A model generated the notes under the pieces. The model saw nothing but the letters and a program-made list of their open reading frames with translations, had not been told where the DNA came from and made no database searches. The position numbers were made by a program, and so were the translations under genes. Below are positions 9,043 through 17,223 of a stretch of DNA of 64,000 nt, piece after piece; within the stretch, counting starts at the first letter, position 1; each line of letters begins with the position of its first letter. The stretch is from Clostridia bacterium (GTDB taxonomy: Bacteria; Bacillota; Clostridia; Christensenellales; Borkfalkiaceae): positions 1 through 64,000 of the forward strand of contig JAFURH010000004.1 in NCBI GenBank assembly GCA_017471945.1. The letters run 5' to 3'.

Positions 9043-9336
9043 ATGGTAAAAATGAGACTTTTCAGAATGGGCGACAAAAAGAACCCTATCTATCGTGTAG
9101 TAGTTGCGGACAGCAGAAAAGCTGCGACGGGCGAATACATCGACTGTATCGGACACTACGTTCCCACGACCGATCCCGTAACGCTCGACATCAACGTTGA
9201 GCTTGCAAAGGACTGGCTCAAAAAGGGCGCGCAGCCTACGGAAACGGTGAAGAACTTGCTCGTAAAGACGGGTGCGATGGAAAAATCCGAAAAACTCAGC
9301 CCTTCGAAAACGAAGGCGAAAAAATCCAATAAATAA
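9043..9336 (+). CDS. rpsP: 30S ribosomal protein S16
   Basis: Small-subunit assembly protein. The start MVKMRLFRMGDKKNPIYR and the following VVADSRKA.TGE and GHY.P..DP segments are diagnostic. I use ATG 9043, preceded by GGAGG at 9030-9034; an upstream in-frame TTG at 9028 overlaps that site. 97 residues with a Lys-rich tail (from about residue 80). First gene of the usual rpsP-khpA-rimM order. Confidence 0.96.
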   Translation: MVKMRLFRMGDKKNPIYRVVVADSRKAATGEYIDCIGHYVPTTDPVTLDINVELAKDWLKKGAQPTETVKNLLVKTGAMEKSEKLSPSKTKAKKSNK

Positions 9337-9388
9337 TTTTTCTTGCTTGCGTTTTGCGTAAAAAGAAAAAAATTCGGAGAAAAAGAGT

Positions 9389-9664
9389 ATGTTGGATTTA
9401 ATCAAATACATCGTGAACCAGTTCGCGGAGGATAAGGAAAACGTCGAATACACGGAAACGGAAAAAGAACGCGTAATCGAAGTGGTGATCACGCTTCCTT
9501 CGTCGGATATGGGCAAAGTCATCGGAAAGCAAGGCAAGATCGCAAAGGCGATGAGAACCATCGTCCGCGCGGCGACCCCGAAAAACAGTAAAAGATACGT
9601 CGTCGAGATCCGTGAAAAGGACGGCGACACCGTCGATACCGACGGCGAAACGGAAGCCGAATAA
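9389..9664 (+). CDS. khpA: KH-domain RNA-binding protein KhpA (YlqC-like)
   Basis: A 91-residue single KH domain with the RNA-contacting loop GKVIGKQGKIAKAMRTI (about residues 44-60; GxxG = GKQG). Family members pair with KhpB/Jag and bind many RNAs, affecting cell wall growth. It lies between rpsP and rimM as in most Firmicutes. The C-terminus is a short acidic tail (DGDTVDTDGETEAE). A strong terminator follows, so rimM is separated from it transcriptionally. Confidence 0.93.
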   Translation: MLDLIKYIVNQFAEDKENVEYTETEKERVIEVVITLPSSDMGKVIGKQGKIAKAMRTIVRAATPKNSKRYVVEIREKDGDTVDTDGETEAE

Positions 9665-9681
9665 TTCGCGTAGACCGTTTA

Positions 9682-9709
9682 AAAAAGGCTTTCGAGAGAA
9701 AGCCTTTTT
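9682..9709 (+). terminator. rho-independent terminator after khpA
   Basis: A perfect 12-bp stem AAAAAGGCTTTC/GAAAGCCTTTTT with a GAGA tetraloop. It lies between khpA and rimM, so rimM may depend on read-through or an unseen promoter. Confidence 0.85.
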
Positions 9710-9743
9710 GCACTTGATTTCGTAGATAGCAAGGAGTAACTTT

Positions 9744-10244
9744 ATGGAACGACTCGTCATCGGCGAGGTGTTAAAGCCGCAGGGAATCCGCGGCGAGCTT
9801 AAAATCAAAACCTACACCGATTTTCCCGAAACCGTCAAAGAGTTCAAAACGGTGTATATCGACGATCAGCCTTATAAGATCTTGTCTTTCCGTGCCGATG
9901 GTAAGGGCGCGGCGTATTTAGGACTTCGCGGGATTCCCGATCGGAATACGGCGGAGCTTTTCCGCGGCAAAAAGATCGAGGGCGACAGAGAGGACGCGCC
10001 CGAGCTCGACGAGGGAACGTATTATATCGTGGATATGATCGGACTTTCCTGCGAAACGGAGGAAGGAGAGGTTCTCGGCACGCTCGTCGAGATCACGAGC
10101 CTTTCTTCGGATATCTACACGATAGAAAAAGCAGGGAAGAAAATTCTCTTCCCTGCCGTGAACGGCGTTGTGAAAAAGGTCGATTTCCAAAACAAAAAGA
10201 TGATTTTGGATAAAGCCGTATTCGATCAAATCGCCGTCGATTGA
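9744..10244 (+). CDS. rimM: Ribosome maturation factor RimM
   Basis: 16S rRNA processing and 30S head assembly factor that binds S19. The N-terminal RimM fold starts VIGEVLKPQGIRGELKIK and ends with the FRGKKI segment. The C-terminal PRC-barrel starts near YYIVDMIGL and ends VD-rich. 166 residues, normal length. Ribosome binding site AAGGAG at 9730. trmD, normally the next gene, is absent; instead the 3' end overlaps a convergent thiT by 19 bp. Confidence 0.95.
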   Translation: MERLVIGEVLKPQGIRGELKIKTYTDFPETVKEFKTVYIDDQPYKILSFRADGKGAAYLGLRGIPDRNTAELFRGKKIEGDREDAPELDEGTYYIVDMIGLSCETEEGEVLGTLVEITSLSSDIYTIEKAGKKILFPAVNGVVKKVDFQNKKMILDKAVFDQIAVD

Positions 10245-10942
10245 GTTTCCGTTTTCGGCTTCATTTGCTTTAAAAGGACGTCTAAAACGCCCGTTTTCGT
10301 CAGCGCAACGAGCACGCCGATTGCAATTGCCGCGTCGAACGGCACGTACATACATTGATAAATAAACGAATACAGAAAAGCGTTTTCTATCGACCAAACG
10401 GGCAGGTCTTCCACGTATCCCGCGTTAAAGAAAATAACGCCTGATAAAAGGTGGAAGATAAACCGCAAAACGAACGCGCAAACCGCGCCGAGCACGAGCG
10501 GAGAAACGGCTTTTTCCTTGCGTGGCATACGTCTAAAAAGCCCCATCACGCCGATACTTGCAAAGGGCAAGAGATAATCGAGGAAAAAGGTTGCGGGCGT
10601 GAGGATATACGGGCTTTCGATAAAATTCAACAAGCCGTGTATAAGCCCCACGAGCAAACCGTCGGCAAGCCCGTAGCAATAAGCAAAAACGAGCACGGGT
10701 ACGAACGAAGCGATCGTGATCGAGCCGCCGCTTGCGAAGATCTTGAATTTAATCACGGAAAGCGTGAACGAAACGGAAATGCAAATGCCTGCAAACGCAA
10801 GCTTTTTCGCGTCGTGCTTTTTCGCGTTGTTTCCGCCGATAAATCCGATTACCGCAAGCAGTAAGATCACCGCGCCGACGGAGATCCATTTGATGATTTC
10901 CGTAGTTTGTTCACTAACGGATAAAAGGGAATAAAGAAACAT
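10226..10942 (-). CDS. thiT: Thiamine ECF transporter S component ThiT
   Basis: Membrane substrate-binding subunit of an energy-coupling-factor importer; needs the shared EcfA/A'/T module encoded elsewhere. About six hydrophobic segments, with the ThiT signatures GGSITIASFVPVLVFAYCYGL and FFLDYLLPFASIG. I start at 10942, where AGGAGG lies 6 nt upstream; longer in-frame starts run back through the leader terminator and are unlikely. 238 residues including an N-terminal segment of about 65 residues more than the core. The upstream TPP riboswitch supports thiamine as substrate. Confidence 0.88.
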   Translation of the reverse strand: MFLYSLLSVSEQTTEIIKWISVGAVILLLAVIGFIGGNNAKKHDAKKLAFAGICISVSFTLSVIKFKIFASGGSITIASFVPVLVFAYCYGLADGLLVGLIHGLLNFIESPYILTPATFFLDYLLPFASIGVMGLFRRMPRKEKAVSPLVLGAVCAFVLRFIFHLLSGVIFFNAGYVEDLPVWSIENAFLYSFIYQCMYVPFDAAIAIGVLVALTKTGVLDVLLKQMKPKTETQSTAI

Positions 10943-10980
10943 AAAAACCTCCTGTTCCGCCGCGCGTATTCTTTCGTTTA

Positions 10981-11020
10981 AAAAAGAAACGCCCGCTCCA
11001 AAAAACGACGAAGCGGGTGT
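10981..11020 (-). terminator. Riboswitch expression-platform terminator
   Basis: On the minus strand ACACCCGCT and AGCGGGCGT form a GC-rich stem (11020-11012 with 10998-10990) followed by TTCTTTTTT. It lies between the TPP aptamer and the thiT start and is the likely off-switch. Confidence 0.75.
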
Positions 11021-11047
11021 GAAAAAAGCAAACGAAAAAATTTTCGC

Positions 11048-11120
11048 TATCAATCTCTCGCTCAAGTATTACCTTGCCGATTCCAATGGTATAATCTCAG
11101 CCCGAATAGGGCACCCACGA
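11048..11120 (-). promoter_or_regulatory. TPP (thiamine pyrophosphate) riboswitch aptamer
   Basis: Read on the minus strand it shows GGGTGCCC...GGGCTGAGATTATACC followed by GGTAATAC, the conserved core of the THI element including the invariant CTGAGA. It lies downstream of a consensus promoter and upstream of a terminator hairpin, directly before thiT. TPP binding is expected to favour termination and lower thiamine import. Confidence 0.85.
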
Positions 11121-11145
11121 CGGATAAATTAAATTTTGTAATTGT

Positions 11146-11174
11146 ATTATAATACAATCGGCAGGATTTGTCAA
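11146..11174 (-). promoter_or_regulatory. Sigma-A promoter for the thiT riboswitch transcript
   Basis: On the minus strand: TTGACA (11174-11169), 17-bp spacer, TATAAT (11151-11146), exact consensus. The -10 sits within the 18-bp perfect palindrome ATTGTATTATAATACAAT (11141-11158), which also presents a TATAAT on the plus strand facing the HD-domain gene. Confidence 0.88.
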
Positions 11175-11200
11175 CGAAATCACGCCGAAAAGGAGAAAAA

Positions 11201-11785
11201 ATGCGCTACGATTTCTACGCGTACCTCGACAGAATGAAATACATCAAGCGTTGGCAACTGATGCGCTCGGAGCGTGAGGAGAATATAATGGAACATTCCC
11301 AAAGCGTTTCCCTGCTCGCGCACGCGCTCGCCGTGATCCGCAACAAGCTGTACGGCGGCAACGTAGATATCGGCAAAACGGTTCTGCTCGCCCTTTATCA
11401 CGAAACGGGCGAGGTGATGACGGGGGATCTTCCCACGCCGATAAAATATTATAATCCCGAACTGCACGACGCGTATAAACGCCTTGAAAAAACCGCGTGC
11501 GAAAAAATGGTGGAAATGCTTCCCGAGGCGCTGAAAGAAGAACTCTCTCCCTTCGTGCTCGCAGACGAAACGAGCGAGGAATATAAGCTCGTGAAGGCGG
11601 CGGACAGGCTCTCGGCGTATTTGAAATGTTTAGAAGAGCTTCGTTCGGGCAACGGCGAATTTGAAAAGGCGAAAAAGAGCATTGAAGAAGACCTTCACTC
11701 GCGGAATTTACCCGAAGTGGAATATTTCTTCGAGCACTTTATTCCTTCCTTCTCTTTAACGCTCGACGAGCTCGGCGGAATTTAA
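11201..11785 (+). CDS. yfbR: HD-domain protein, YfbR-like 5'-deoxynucleotidase
   Basis: Predicted dNMP 5'-nucleotidase of the HD superfamily, in the cytoplasm. The first metal His is in MEHSQSV (H32), and the GDLPTPIKY motif typical of YfbR follows at about residue 75. The catalytic HD pair reads His67-Glu68 (HETGE) rather than His-Asp, a conservative change. The family's distal Asp lies in LVKAADRLSAYLK. 194 residues, normal. Start ATG 11201 with AGGAG at 11191. Divergent from thiT. Confidence 0.85.
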   Translation: MRYDFYAYLDRMKYIKRWQLMRSEREENIMEHSQSVSLLAHALAVIRNKLYGGNVDIGKTVLLALYHETGEVMTGDLPTPIKYYNPELHDAYKRLEKTACEKMVEMLPEALKEELSPFVLADETSEEYKLVKAADRLSAYLKCLEELRSGNGEFEKAKKSIEEDLHSRNLPEVEYFFEHFIPSFSLTLDELGGI

Positions 11786-11800
11786 AATTGTTAAAAGTGT

Positions 11801-11825
11801 AAACAGGAAAAATTCACCTGTTTTT
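11801..11825 (+). terminator. Terminator after the HD-domain gene
   Basis: AAACAGG/CCTGTTT stem with a 9-nt loop and a T5 run, 16 nt after the stop codon. Confidence 0.75.
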
Positions 11826-11860
11826 CAAAAAACGATAAAATAATCAACGAAAAACGGGTG

Positions 11861-11866
11861 TATAAT
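11861..11866 (+). promoter_or_regulatory. Probable -10 box for the HtrA-like lipoprotein gene
   Basis: A perfect TATAAT preceded directly by TG; no good -35 box at the expected distance. Predicted start about 40 nt before the gene. Confidence 0.45.
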
Positions 11867-11913
11867 AGAGTTAACAAAAAGAGGGCGTTGCCCTAACGGA
11901 GAAAAATCTGATT

Positions 11914-13392
11914 ATGAAAAAAATGACGAAAAGACTACTCGCGATCGCCTGTGCGTCTTGTTTGACGATCGGTTTCGCTTCTTGCGACCTTACGGGGGGC
12001 GCACAAAGTAAATCCGCTTACGAGATCGCCGTGGAGAACGGCTTTGAAGGCACGGAAGCGGACTGGCTCGACACCCTTACGAAAGGAAAATCCGCCTACG
12101 ATCTCGCCGTGGAGAACGGTTATACGGGTACGGAAGAGGCTTGGTTGCAAAGCCTGAAAGGCTCGGACGGCAAGGACGCGGAGGATATCGACCCGTACGC
12201 GGCGTATCAGTCCGCGATCGAAAACGATTTGTTCGAGGGCAGTTATATTCAATTCTTAGAACAGTTTTTCAACGGGGATATCCAGCCCGTCAACGACACG
12301 GAGCGCCTCGCGCATAATATGATGTCGGTCGTCGGGATCTATTGCGGGTTCAAACCTGCCGGCACCATTCACGGAAGACCGCAGGTCGCCGCGCCTACTA
12401 CCTCGGCAGGCTCGGGGGTCGTGATCGATCTGGATAAGGAAAACGGCAACGCGACGATCATCACTAACTATCACGTCGTCTACGACGCGGACAGCGGTGA
12501 AACGGACGGCATTTCCTCTGCGATCTATCTGTATCCTTACGGAAGTTTGATCGGCTACGACTCCACGACGATGACGGACGAAAGCTACGGGATAAAAGCC
12601 ACCTTCGTGGGCGGCGCGATGGACTACGATATCGCCGTGTTAGAGGTACAGGGCAGCGATATTTTGAAAAACAGCGCGTTGGAAGAAGCGAAGCTCGGCG
12701 ATTCGGATACCTGCACGGCGGGTGAAAACGTGTTCGTGATCGGGAACGCGGAGGGGGACGGCTTGTCCATTACCGACGGCGTACTTTCGGTGGAATCGGA
12801 GTATATCACGATGGATTCGACTTCGGGCGACGGCACGCAGGTGGAATACCGCGTTATGCGCACGAGCGCGGCGGTCAACCACGGCAATTCGGGCGGCGCG
12901 ATGTTTGACTCGAGCGGCAGACTGATCGGGATCGTGAACGCGAAAAACGTGGAAGAGGACGTGGAGAATATGGGTTACGCCCTGCCGATCAACAACGCCA
13001 TCGCGGTAATGAATAACGCGCTCGCAAACGACGGCGTGGTCAAGCGCGCAATGCTCGGTATTTCCGTGCAGACAGTGGAATCCAAAGCGGAGATCAACGC
13101 AAACGGAAAACTCGTGATCACGCAAAAATGCGTAGTTGCGGAGGACCTCTCTTCGGGCGTGGCGGCGTACGGGAAGCTTCAAAAGGACGACGTTTTGAAA
13201 TCGATCACCTTGCTCGACGACGCGGGAAAAGAGATCAAAACGCTTGCGATCACCCGTTTGCATCAGGTGGGAGATCTGCTTTTGAACGCAAGGCTGAACT
13301 ACGTGGCGAAGATGACCGTCGATCGAGGCGGCGTGGAAAAGACCGTAGAGATCAAGTTTGATAAAGAAGCCTATTTCGATATTTATGCATAA
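11914..13392 (+). CDS. HtrA/DegP-like serine protease lipoprotein
   Basis: Extracellular membrane-anchored trypsin-like protease, probably for protein quality control. The signal peptide ends in the lipobox GFASC (Cys24). Two tandem modules follow (AYEIAVENGFEGTEADWL and AYDLAVENGYTGTEEAWL, about residues 33-75). The protease domain has all three catalytic residues: His in TNYHVVYDA, Asp in DYDIAVLEV, Ser in NHGNSGGAMF. A C-terminal PDZ-like domain starts near residue 375. 492 residues. Terminators on both sides make it monocistronic. The ENGFEGT-type module also occurs in the lipoprotein at 3489. Confidence 0.9.
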   Translation: MKKMTKRLLAIACASCLTIGFASCDLTGGAQSKSAYEIAVENGFEGTEADWLDTLTKGKSAYDLAVENGYTGTEEAWLQSLKGSDGKDAEDIDPYAAYQSAIENDLFEGSYIQFLEQFFNGDIQPVNDTERLAHNMMSVVGIYCGFKPAGTIHGRPQVAAPTTSAGSGVVIDLDKENGNATIITNYHVVYDADSGETDGISSAIYLYPYGSLIGYDSTTMTDESYGIKATFVGGAMDYDIAVLEVQGSDILKNSALEEAKLGDSDTCTAGENVFVIGNAEGDGLSITDGVLSVESEYITMDSTSGDGTQVEYRVMRTSAAVNHGNSGGAMFDSSGRLIGIVNAKNVEEDVENMGYALPINNAIAVMNNALANDGVVKRAMLGISVQTVESKAEINANGKLVITQKCVVAEDLSSGVAAYGKLQKDDVLKSITLLDDAGKEIKTLAITRLHQVGDLLLNARLNYVAKMTVDRGGVEKTVEIKFDKEAYFDIYA

Positions 13393-13404
13393 ATGAAATT
13401 TATT

Positions 13405-13438
13405 AAAAACGCGCGCGGAAAAAACCGTGCGCGTTTTT
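13405..13438 (+). terminator. rho-independent terminator after the HtrA-like gene
   Basis: A 14-bp stem AAAAACGCGCGCGG/CCGTGCGCGTTTTT (one G-U pair) with a 6-nt loop of A, 12 nt after the stop. Confidence 0.88.
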
Positions 13439-13447
13439 CACATAAGC

Positions 13448-13476
13448 TTGACAAAACGCGCGCAATCGTATATAAT
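13448..13476 (+). promoter_or_regulatory. Sigma-A promoter for the FtsK-like gene and mutY
   Basis: Exact TTGACA (13448-13453), 17-bp spacer, TATAAT (13471-13476), directly after the preceding terminator. Confidence 0.9.
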
Positions 13477-13509
13477 AAAAGAAAAGCGAAAAACGACGGG
13501 AAGGATAGT

Positions 13510-14244
13510 ATGAAAACGGAAGAATTTATTTCGGCTTTATCAAATATAAAAATGGACGATCAGGCGCGCTTCGAACGGCTTCGCGCGGGGCTTCCGCTTG
13601 GCGTGGACGAGGCGGGAGAGATCGTTCTTGCGCGTACGGACTCTAAAAACGGCAGAGCCAACCACCTTTGCGTGACGGGTTCGCAACGCGGCGAATTTAT
13701 CAAAAGACTTCTTTTAACGCTCTTCCGTCTTTACGGAAAAACGGAACTCAGCGTTCTTTTGCTCTCGCCCGATGCCGCTTATTCGGACTTATTGACTTTG
13801 AAGATCGCGGATATCACCGCGCCGTACGTCCGCTCGCAGGCAGACCTCGACGCCGCGCTGTTGTCGATCAACGAGCTCGTGCGTATGCGCGAGGAAAACG
13901 GGGCGCAAAAATATCCCCGCCTTTTCGTCGTTCTGGACGGATTGGAAGAGATCGTAAAGGACGAAAACGGACTCCTTGACGCCTATAAGCCTTTCTTGGA
14001 AAAAACGCTCGGTACGGGCGTAGAGGTGATCACGGGCGTGGACCTTTTAAAGAGTATTTTCAGCGGTTACCCGGGCGCGTTCGTCGGGATCGGTAACTGT
14101 CTCGTGACGGCGGACGGCGAGGGCAAGACGGACGTCACGTTCGTCGGTGAGGATTCCTCGCTTTCTCTGCCTACCTCGCTCGATTATCCTTGCGAACCTT
14201 CGGTGGAAGAACTCGTGGCCGCTTGGAACGGCGCGGAAAACTGA
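13510..14244 (+). CDS. Degenerate FtsK/SpoIIIE-like P-loop protein
   Basis: A 244-residue protein I do not recognise firmly. The order of segments follows the FtsK motor core: a G(L/I)PLGVD.AGE strand, HLCVTGSQRGEFIKRLLLTL where FtsK has the Walker A loop, LLLSPD where FtsK has the IDPK strand, a helical LDAALLSINELVRMREE, and RLFVVLDGLEEIV where FtsK has Walker B. The Walker A lysine and Ser/Thr are missing (GSQRGEF) and the Walker B acid pair is altered, so ATP hydrolysis is unlikely. Start ATG 13510 after a GGGAAGG site; an earlier in-frame ATG at 13393 runs through the terminator and promoter. The stop is followed by the mutY start one base later. Confidence 0.5.
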   Translation: MKTEEFISALSNIKMDDQARFERLRAGLPLGVDEAGEIVLARTDSKNGRANHLCVTGSQRGEFIKRLLLTLFRLYGKTELSVLLLSPDAAYSDLLTLKIADITAPYVRSQADLDAALLSINELVRMREENGAQKYPRLFVVLDGLEEIVKDENGLLDAYKPFLEKTLGTGVEVITGVDLLKSIFSGYPGAFVGIGNCLVTADGEGKTDVTFVGEDSSLSLPTSLDYPCEPSVEELVAAWNGAEN

Positions 14245-14245
14245 A

Positions 14246-15283
14246 ATGAAAACGACGGATTTTGATTTTCAACTCGTACCTGCTCCCTTGCTTGCGTGGT
14301 ATAACGCGAACAAGCGCGACCTCGAATGGCGGGTGAACCCGACCTCGTACAGGGTATGGGTGTCTGAGATTATGCTCCAACAAACGCGCGTGGAGGCGGT
14401 CAAGGAATATTACGCCCGCTTTATGCGGGAATTGCCGACCTTACAGGCGCTGGCAACTTGCGAAGAGGAAAAGCTGTTAAAGCTTTGGGAAGGCTTGGGC
14501 TATTACAGCCGCGTCCGCAATATGCAAAAGGCGGCGAAGGAGATCGTGGAACGCTTCGGCGGTGAGTTTCCTTCTGATGAAAAGTCCTTAAAAAGTTTGC
14601 CGGGGATCGGCGCGTACACGGTCGGCGCGATCCGCTCGATCGCGTTCGGGCTTCGCGCTCCCGCCGTTGACGGAAACGTTTTCAGAGTCGCTTCCCGCCT
14701 TTCCGAAAACCCCACCGTCATTTCCGATCCCGCCTACCGCAAATATTTAGAAGAAAAATTGCTTGCGGTTTATCCCGAAGAAGGGGAGGATTGTTCGGCG
14801 TTCACGCAGAGTTTAATGGAGCTCGGCGCGCTGATCTGTAAGCCGCAAACTCCCGATTGCAGGGTTTGTCCGTTGAACGGAATTTGCCGCGCCAACGCAC
14901 ACGGCACGCAAAACGACTATCCCGTCCTGCCCGAAAAGAAAGCGAAAAAAGCAGAAAAACGTTTCGTGTTTTTGATCAGAACGAAAGAGGGGATTTCCCT
15001 GCGCAAGCGCAAAGAGGGCGTTTTGAAGGGAATGACGGAGTTCCCCTCCGAGTCCGCAATCGATAGAACGCCCGAAGAGCTTTTAAACGAATGGGGCGTG
15101 GGCGCGTTCAAGGTCGTAAAGCGCAAAACTTACGCGCATATTTTCACGCATATCAGATGGGAGATGGATTGTATCCTCGTAGACGCGGACCACTCGCCTT
15201 TTGAAAGCCGTACGCTCGAAGAGATACGAACGCAGGTATCCATTCCGACGGCGTTTAAACAATGCCTGTCCCTTTTGGAATAA
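14246..15283 (+). CDS. mutY: A/G-specific adenine glycosylase MutY
   Basis: Removes adenine mispaired with 8-oxoguanine. The catalytic Glu is in SEIMLQQTRV (about residue 37). The helix-hairpin-helix LPGIGAYTVGAI is followed by the catalytic Asp in PAVDGNVFRV. The [4Fe-4S] ligands are spaced C-x6-C-x2-C-x5-C (starting ICKPQTPDC). A C-terminal NUDIX-like domain reads from about residue 230. 345 residues, normal. I choose ATG 14246, one base after the preceding stop; a longer frame into the upstream gene has no support. Confidence 0.95.
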   Translation: MKTTDFDFQLVPAPLLAWYNANKRDLEWRVNPTSYRVWVSEIMLQQTRVEAVKEYYARFMRELPTLQALATCEEEKLLKLWEGLGYYSRVRNMQKAAKEIVERFGGEFPSDEKSLKSLPGIGAYTVGAIRSIAFGLRAPAVDGNVFRVASRLSENPTVISDPAYRKYLEEKLLAVYPEEGEDCSAFTQSLMELGALICKPQTPDCRVCPLNGICRANAHGTQNDYPVLPEKKAKKAEKRFVFLIRTKEGISLRKRKEGVLKGMTEFPSESAIDRTPEELLNEWGVGAFKVVKRKTYAHIFTHIRWEMDCILVDADHSPFESRTLEEIRTQVSIPTAFKQCLSLLE

Positions 15284-15298
15284 ATTCCCTTGAAACCC

Positions 15299-15327
15299 TT
15301 GAAAAAATAGAAAATATATGCTATAAT
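15299..15327 (+). promoter_or_regulatory. Extended -10 sigma-A promoter for the flavoprotein gene
   Basis: TTGAAA (15299-15304), 17-bp spacer, TATAAT (15322-15327) preceded by TGC, an extended -10. Confidence 0.82.
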
Positions 15328-15359
15328 ACAAAAAAGTAAGTTAAGGAGAAGGATAAAAA

Positions 15360-15977
15360 ATGAAAGTATTGTTAGTCAACGGCAGTCACCACGAGCACGG
15401 CTGTACCTACACGGCGCTTCAAGAAACGGCGAACGCCTTGAACGCAAACGGGATCGAAACGGAAATTTATTGGATCGGAAAAAACCAAACGAGCGGTTGC
15501 AAGGGCTGTTGGGCTTGTAAAAAACTCAAAAAATGCGTGATCGACGACGGCGTGAACGAGTTCGTTCAAAAAGCAGCCGAGTTCGACGGCTTCGTGTTCG
15601 GTTCGCCCGTATATTACGCTTCGGCGGCGGGCGCGCTCGTGTCGTTTATGGACCGAGTGTTTTATAGCGGTGGCAGAGCGCTTGCGTATAAACCCGCGGC
15701 GGCGGTGGTGAGTTGCAGACGCGCGGGCGCGAGTACGACCTTCGACGTGATCAATAAATATTTCACGATCAATAATATGCTCGTGGTCGGTTCGAATTAT
15801 TGGAACGAGATCCACGGCAACGCCGCGGAAGAAGCTGCGCAAGATATCGAAGGACTTCAAACGATGCGCGTTTTGGGCAACAATATGGCTTGGGTTTTGA
15901 AATGCATTGAAGCGGGCAAAGAAAAGGGCGTCGAACTGAAAACGGAAAAGAAGATCTTTACGAATTTCATTCGCTGA
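15360..15977 (+). CDS. NADPH-dependent FMN reductase / iron-sulfur flavoprotein family
   Basis: A 205-residue flavodoxin-fold oxidoreductase. MKVLLVNGSHHEHGCTYTAL is the FMN-phosphate loop (residues 1-20). GCKGCWACKKLKKC (about residues 43-56) is the Cys cluster of the archaeal/clostridial iron-sulfur flavoproteins. GSPVYYASAAGALVSFMDR binds the flavin. Probably transfers electrons to quinones, metals or oxygen species in the cytoplasm; physiological substrate unknown. Ribosome binding site TTAAGGAG. Transcribed alone. Confidence 0.87.
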   Translation: MKVLLVNGSHHEHGCTYTALQETANALNANGIETEIYWIGKNQTSGCKGCWACKKLKKCVIDDGVNEFVQKAAEFDGFVFGSPVYYASAAGALVSFMDRVFYSGGRALAYKPAAAVVSCRRAGASTTFDVINKYFTINNMLVVGSNYWNEIHGNAAEEAAQDIEGLQTMRVLGNNMAWVLKCIEAGKEKGVELKTEKKIFTNFIR

Positions 15978-15984
15978 AAAAAAT

Positions 15985-16016
15985 TCCCCGACCGATCGGT
16001 CGGGGAGTATTTTTTT
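15985..16016. terminator. Bidirectional terminator between convergent genes
   Basis: A perfect 22-nt palindrome TCCCCGACCGA/TCGGTCGGGGA with T7 on the plus side and T-rich sequence on the minus side. It serves the flavoprotein gene and the CDF exporter gene, whose stop codon it abuts. Confidence 0.88.
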
Positions 16017-17190
16017 AAACGTAGGGATGTTCGCCTTTGATCACGGCGAAGCAATCGGGATTGCTTTCTTTGATCCTTTCCGCTACCTTTTTCACTGCGA
16101 TTTCCACGGGCGTTTTCGAATCGGTGGGGATCACGAGATCGAAGATGAGATTGGTGTGCGTTTCGCCCTGGGTCATTCTAAAATCGTGAATGGAAAATTC
16201 GGGGTCGATTTTCGCCGCGCACTTCGCTGCAAACGCCCGCATTTCGTTCACCTTTTCGTCGTTTACGGTGATCGGGTCGAGATGGACGGTAACGATACAA
16301 TTAAATTTCTCGAACATATCCCGCTCCATTTTATCGATCACTTCGTGCGCGTAGTTGATATTGCAGTCGGACGGTACTTCCGCGTGAAAGGAAACGATTT
16401 GCCGCCCCGGTCCGTAATCGTGCACCATTACGTCGTGGATACCCACGATCTCGGGATAACCTTTGGAAAACTCGTGAATTTCCTCAATAAACGCCTTATC
16501 GGGCGGCGAGCCGAGCAATAAATCTATGGTTTCTTTCGCCGCTTTCACGCCCGTAAACAGGATCAAACAGGCGATCACGATCCCCGCGATCCCGTCGATA
16601 GGCACGCCTTGTAACCAACCGAACGCCGAACAGAGCGAGGCGATCGCCACGAGCGCTGTCGCGCCGCAGTCGGAAAGACTGTCCGCCGCAGAGGCTTTGA
16701 GCGCGGGAGAAGAAATGATTTTTCCGATCTTCCGATAAAAGAAAAACAGCCAAAGCTTGATCGCAACGGCAACGCCCAAAAGAATAAACGTCCATTTCCC
16801 GACTTCGGGAACGACGGGGTTTACGATCTTGTCGATGGAGGAGGTAAGCAGCTCGAACCCGACCAAAACGATCAGCATATCCACGATAAATCCCGAAATA
16901 TATTCGAACCTGCCGTGCCCTAACGGGTGTTCTTTATCGACGGGCTTATTCGAAAGCCGAAACCCGATCAAGGTCACGACGGACGAACCCGCGTCGGATA
17001 AATTGTTGAACGCGTCCGCGATCACGGCGACGGAAACGGACAAGAGCCCGACGGTAAGCTTTCCCGCGAAAAGCAACAAATTTAAAATAATTCCCGTTAT
17101 GGAAGCGAGAAAGGCGTATTTTCCGCGAACGCGGGTATCGTTTGCATTTTTGTTTTTGCCGATAAAAATGTGAATGAGAAGTTTCGTCAT
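16015..17190 (-). CDS. Cation diffusion facilitator (CDF) family transporter
   Basis: Proton-coupled divalent-metal exporter (Zn, Mn, Fe or Cd) of the plasma membrane. Six membrane segments; metal site residues in ADAFNNLSDAGSS (segment 2) and DSLSDCGATA (segment 5), with HPLGHGRFEYISG in the loop. The C-terminal cytoplasmic domain (from about residue 215) contains VHDYGPGRQIVSFHAEV. 391 residues, longer than minimal CDFs because of an extended C-terminal region. The stop overlaps the shared terminator. Metal specificity cannot be read from sequence alone. Confidence 0.92.
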   Translation of the reverse strand: MTKLLIHIFIGKNKNANDTRVRGKYAFLASITGIILNLLLFAGKLTVGLLSVSVAVIADAFNNLSDAGSSVVTLIGFRLSNKPVDKEHPLGHGRFEYISGFIVDMLIVLVGFELLTSSIDKIVNPVVPEVGKWTFILLGVAVAIKLWLFFFYRKIGKIISSPALKASAADSLSDCGATALVAIASLCSAFGWLQGVPIDGIAGIVIACLILFTGVKAAKETIDLLLGSPPDKAFIEEIHEFSKGYPEIVGIHDVMVHDYGPGRQIVSFHAEVPSDCNINYAHEVIDKMERDMFEKFNCIVTVHLDPITVNDEKVNEMRAFAAKCAAKIDPEFSIHDFRMTQGETHTNLIFDLVIPTDSKTPVEIAVKKVAERIKESNPDCFAVIKGEHPYV

Positions 17191-17223
17191 TTTACACCGC
17201 CTTGCGCTGTTTAAAAGTGAAGA

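Noticed and set aside
9744..10942. Frameshifted or hidden trmD between rimM and thiT
   Set aside because: The two genes overlap at their 3' ends; no room and no TrmD knot motif in any frame.
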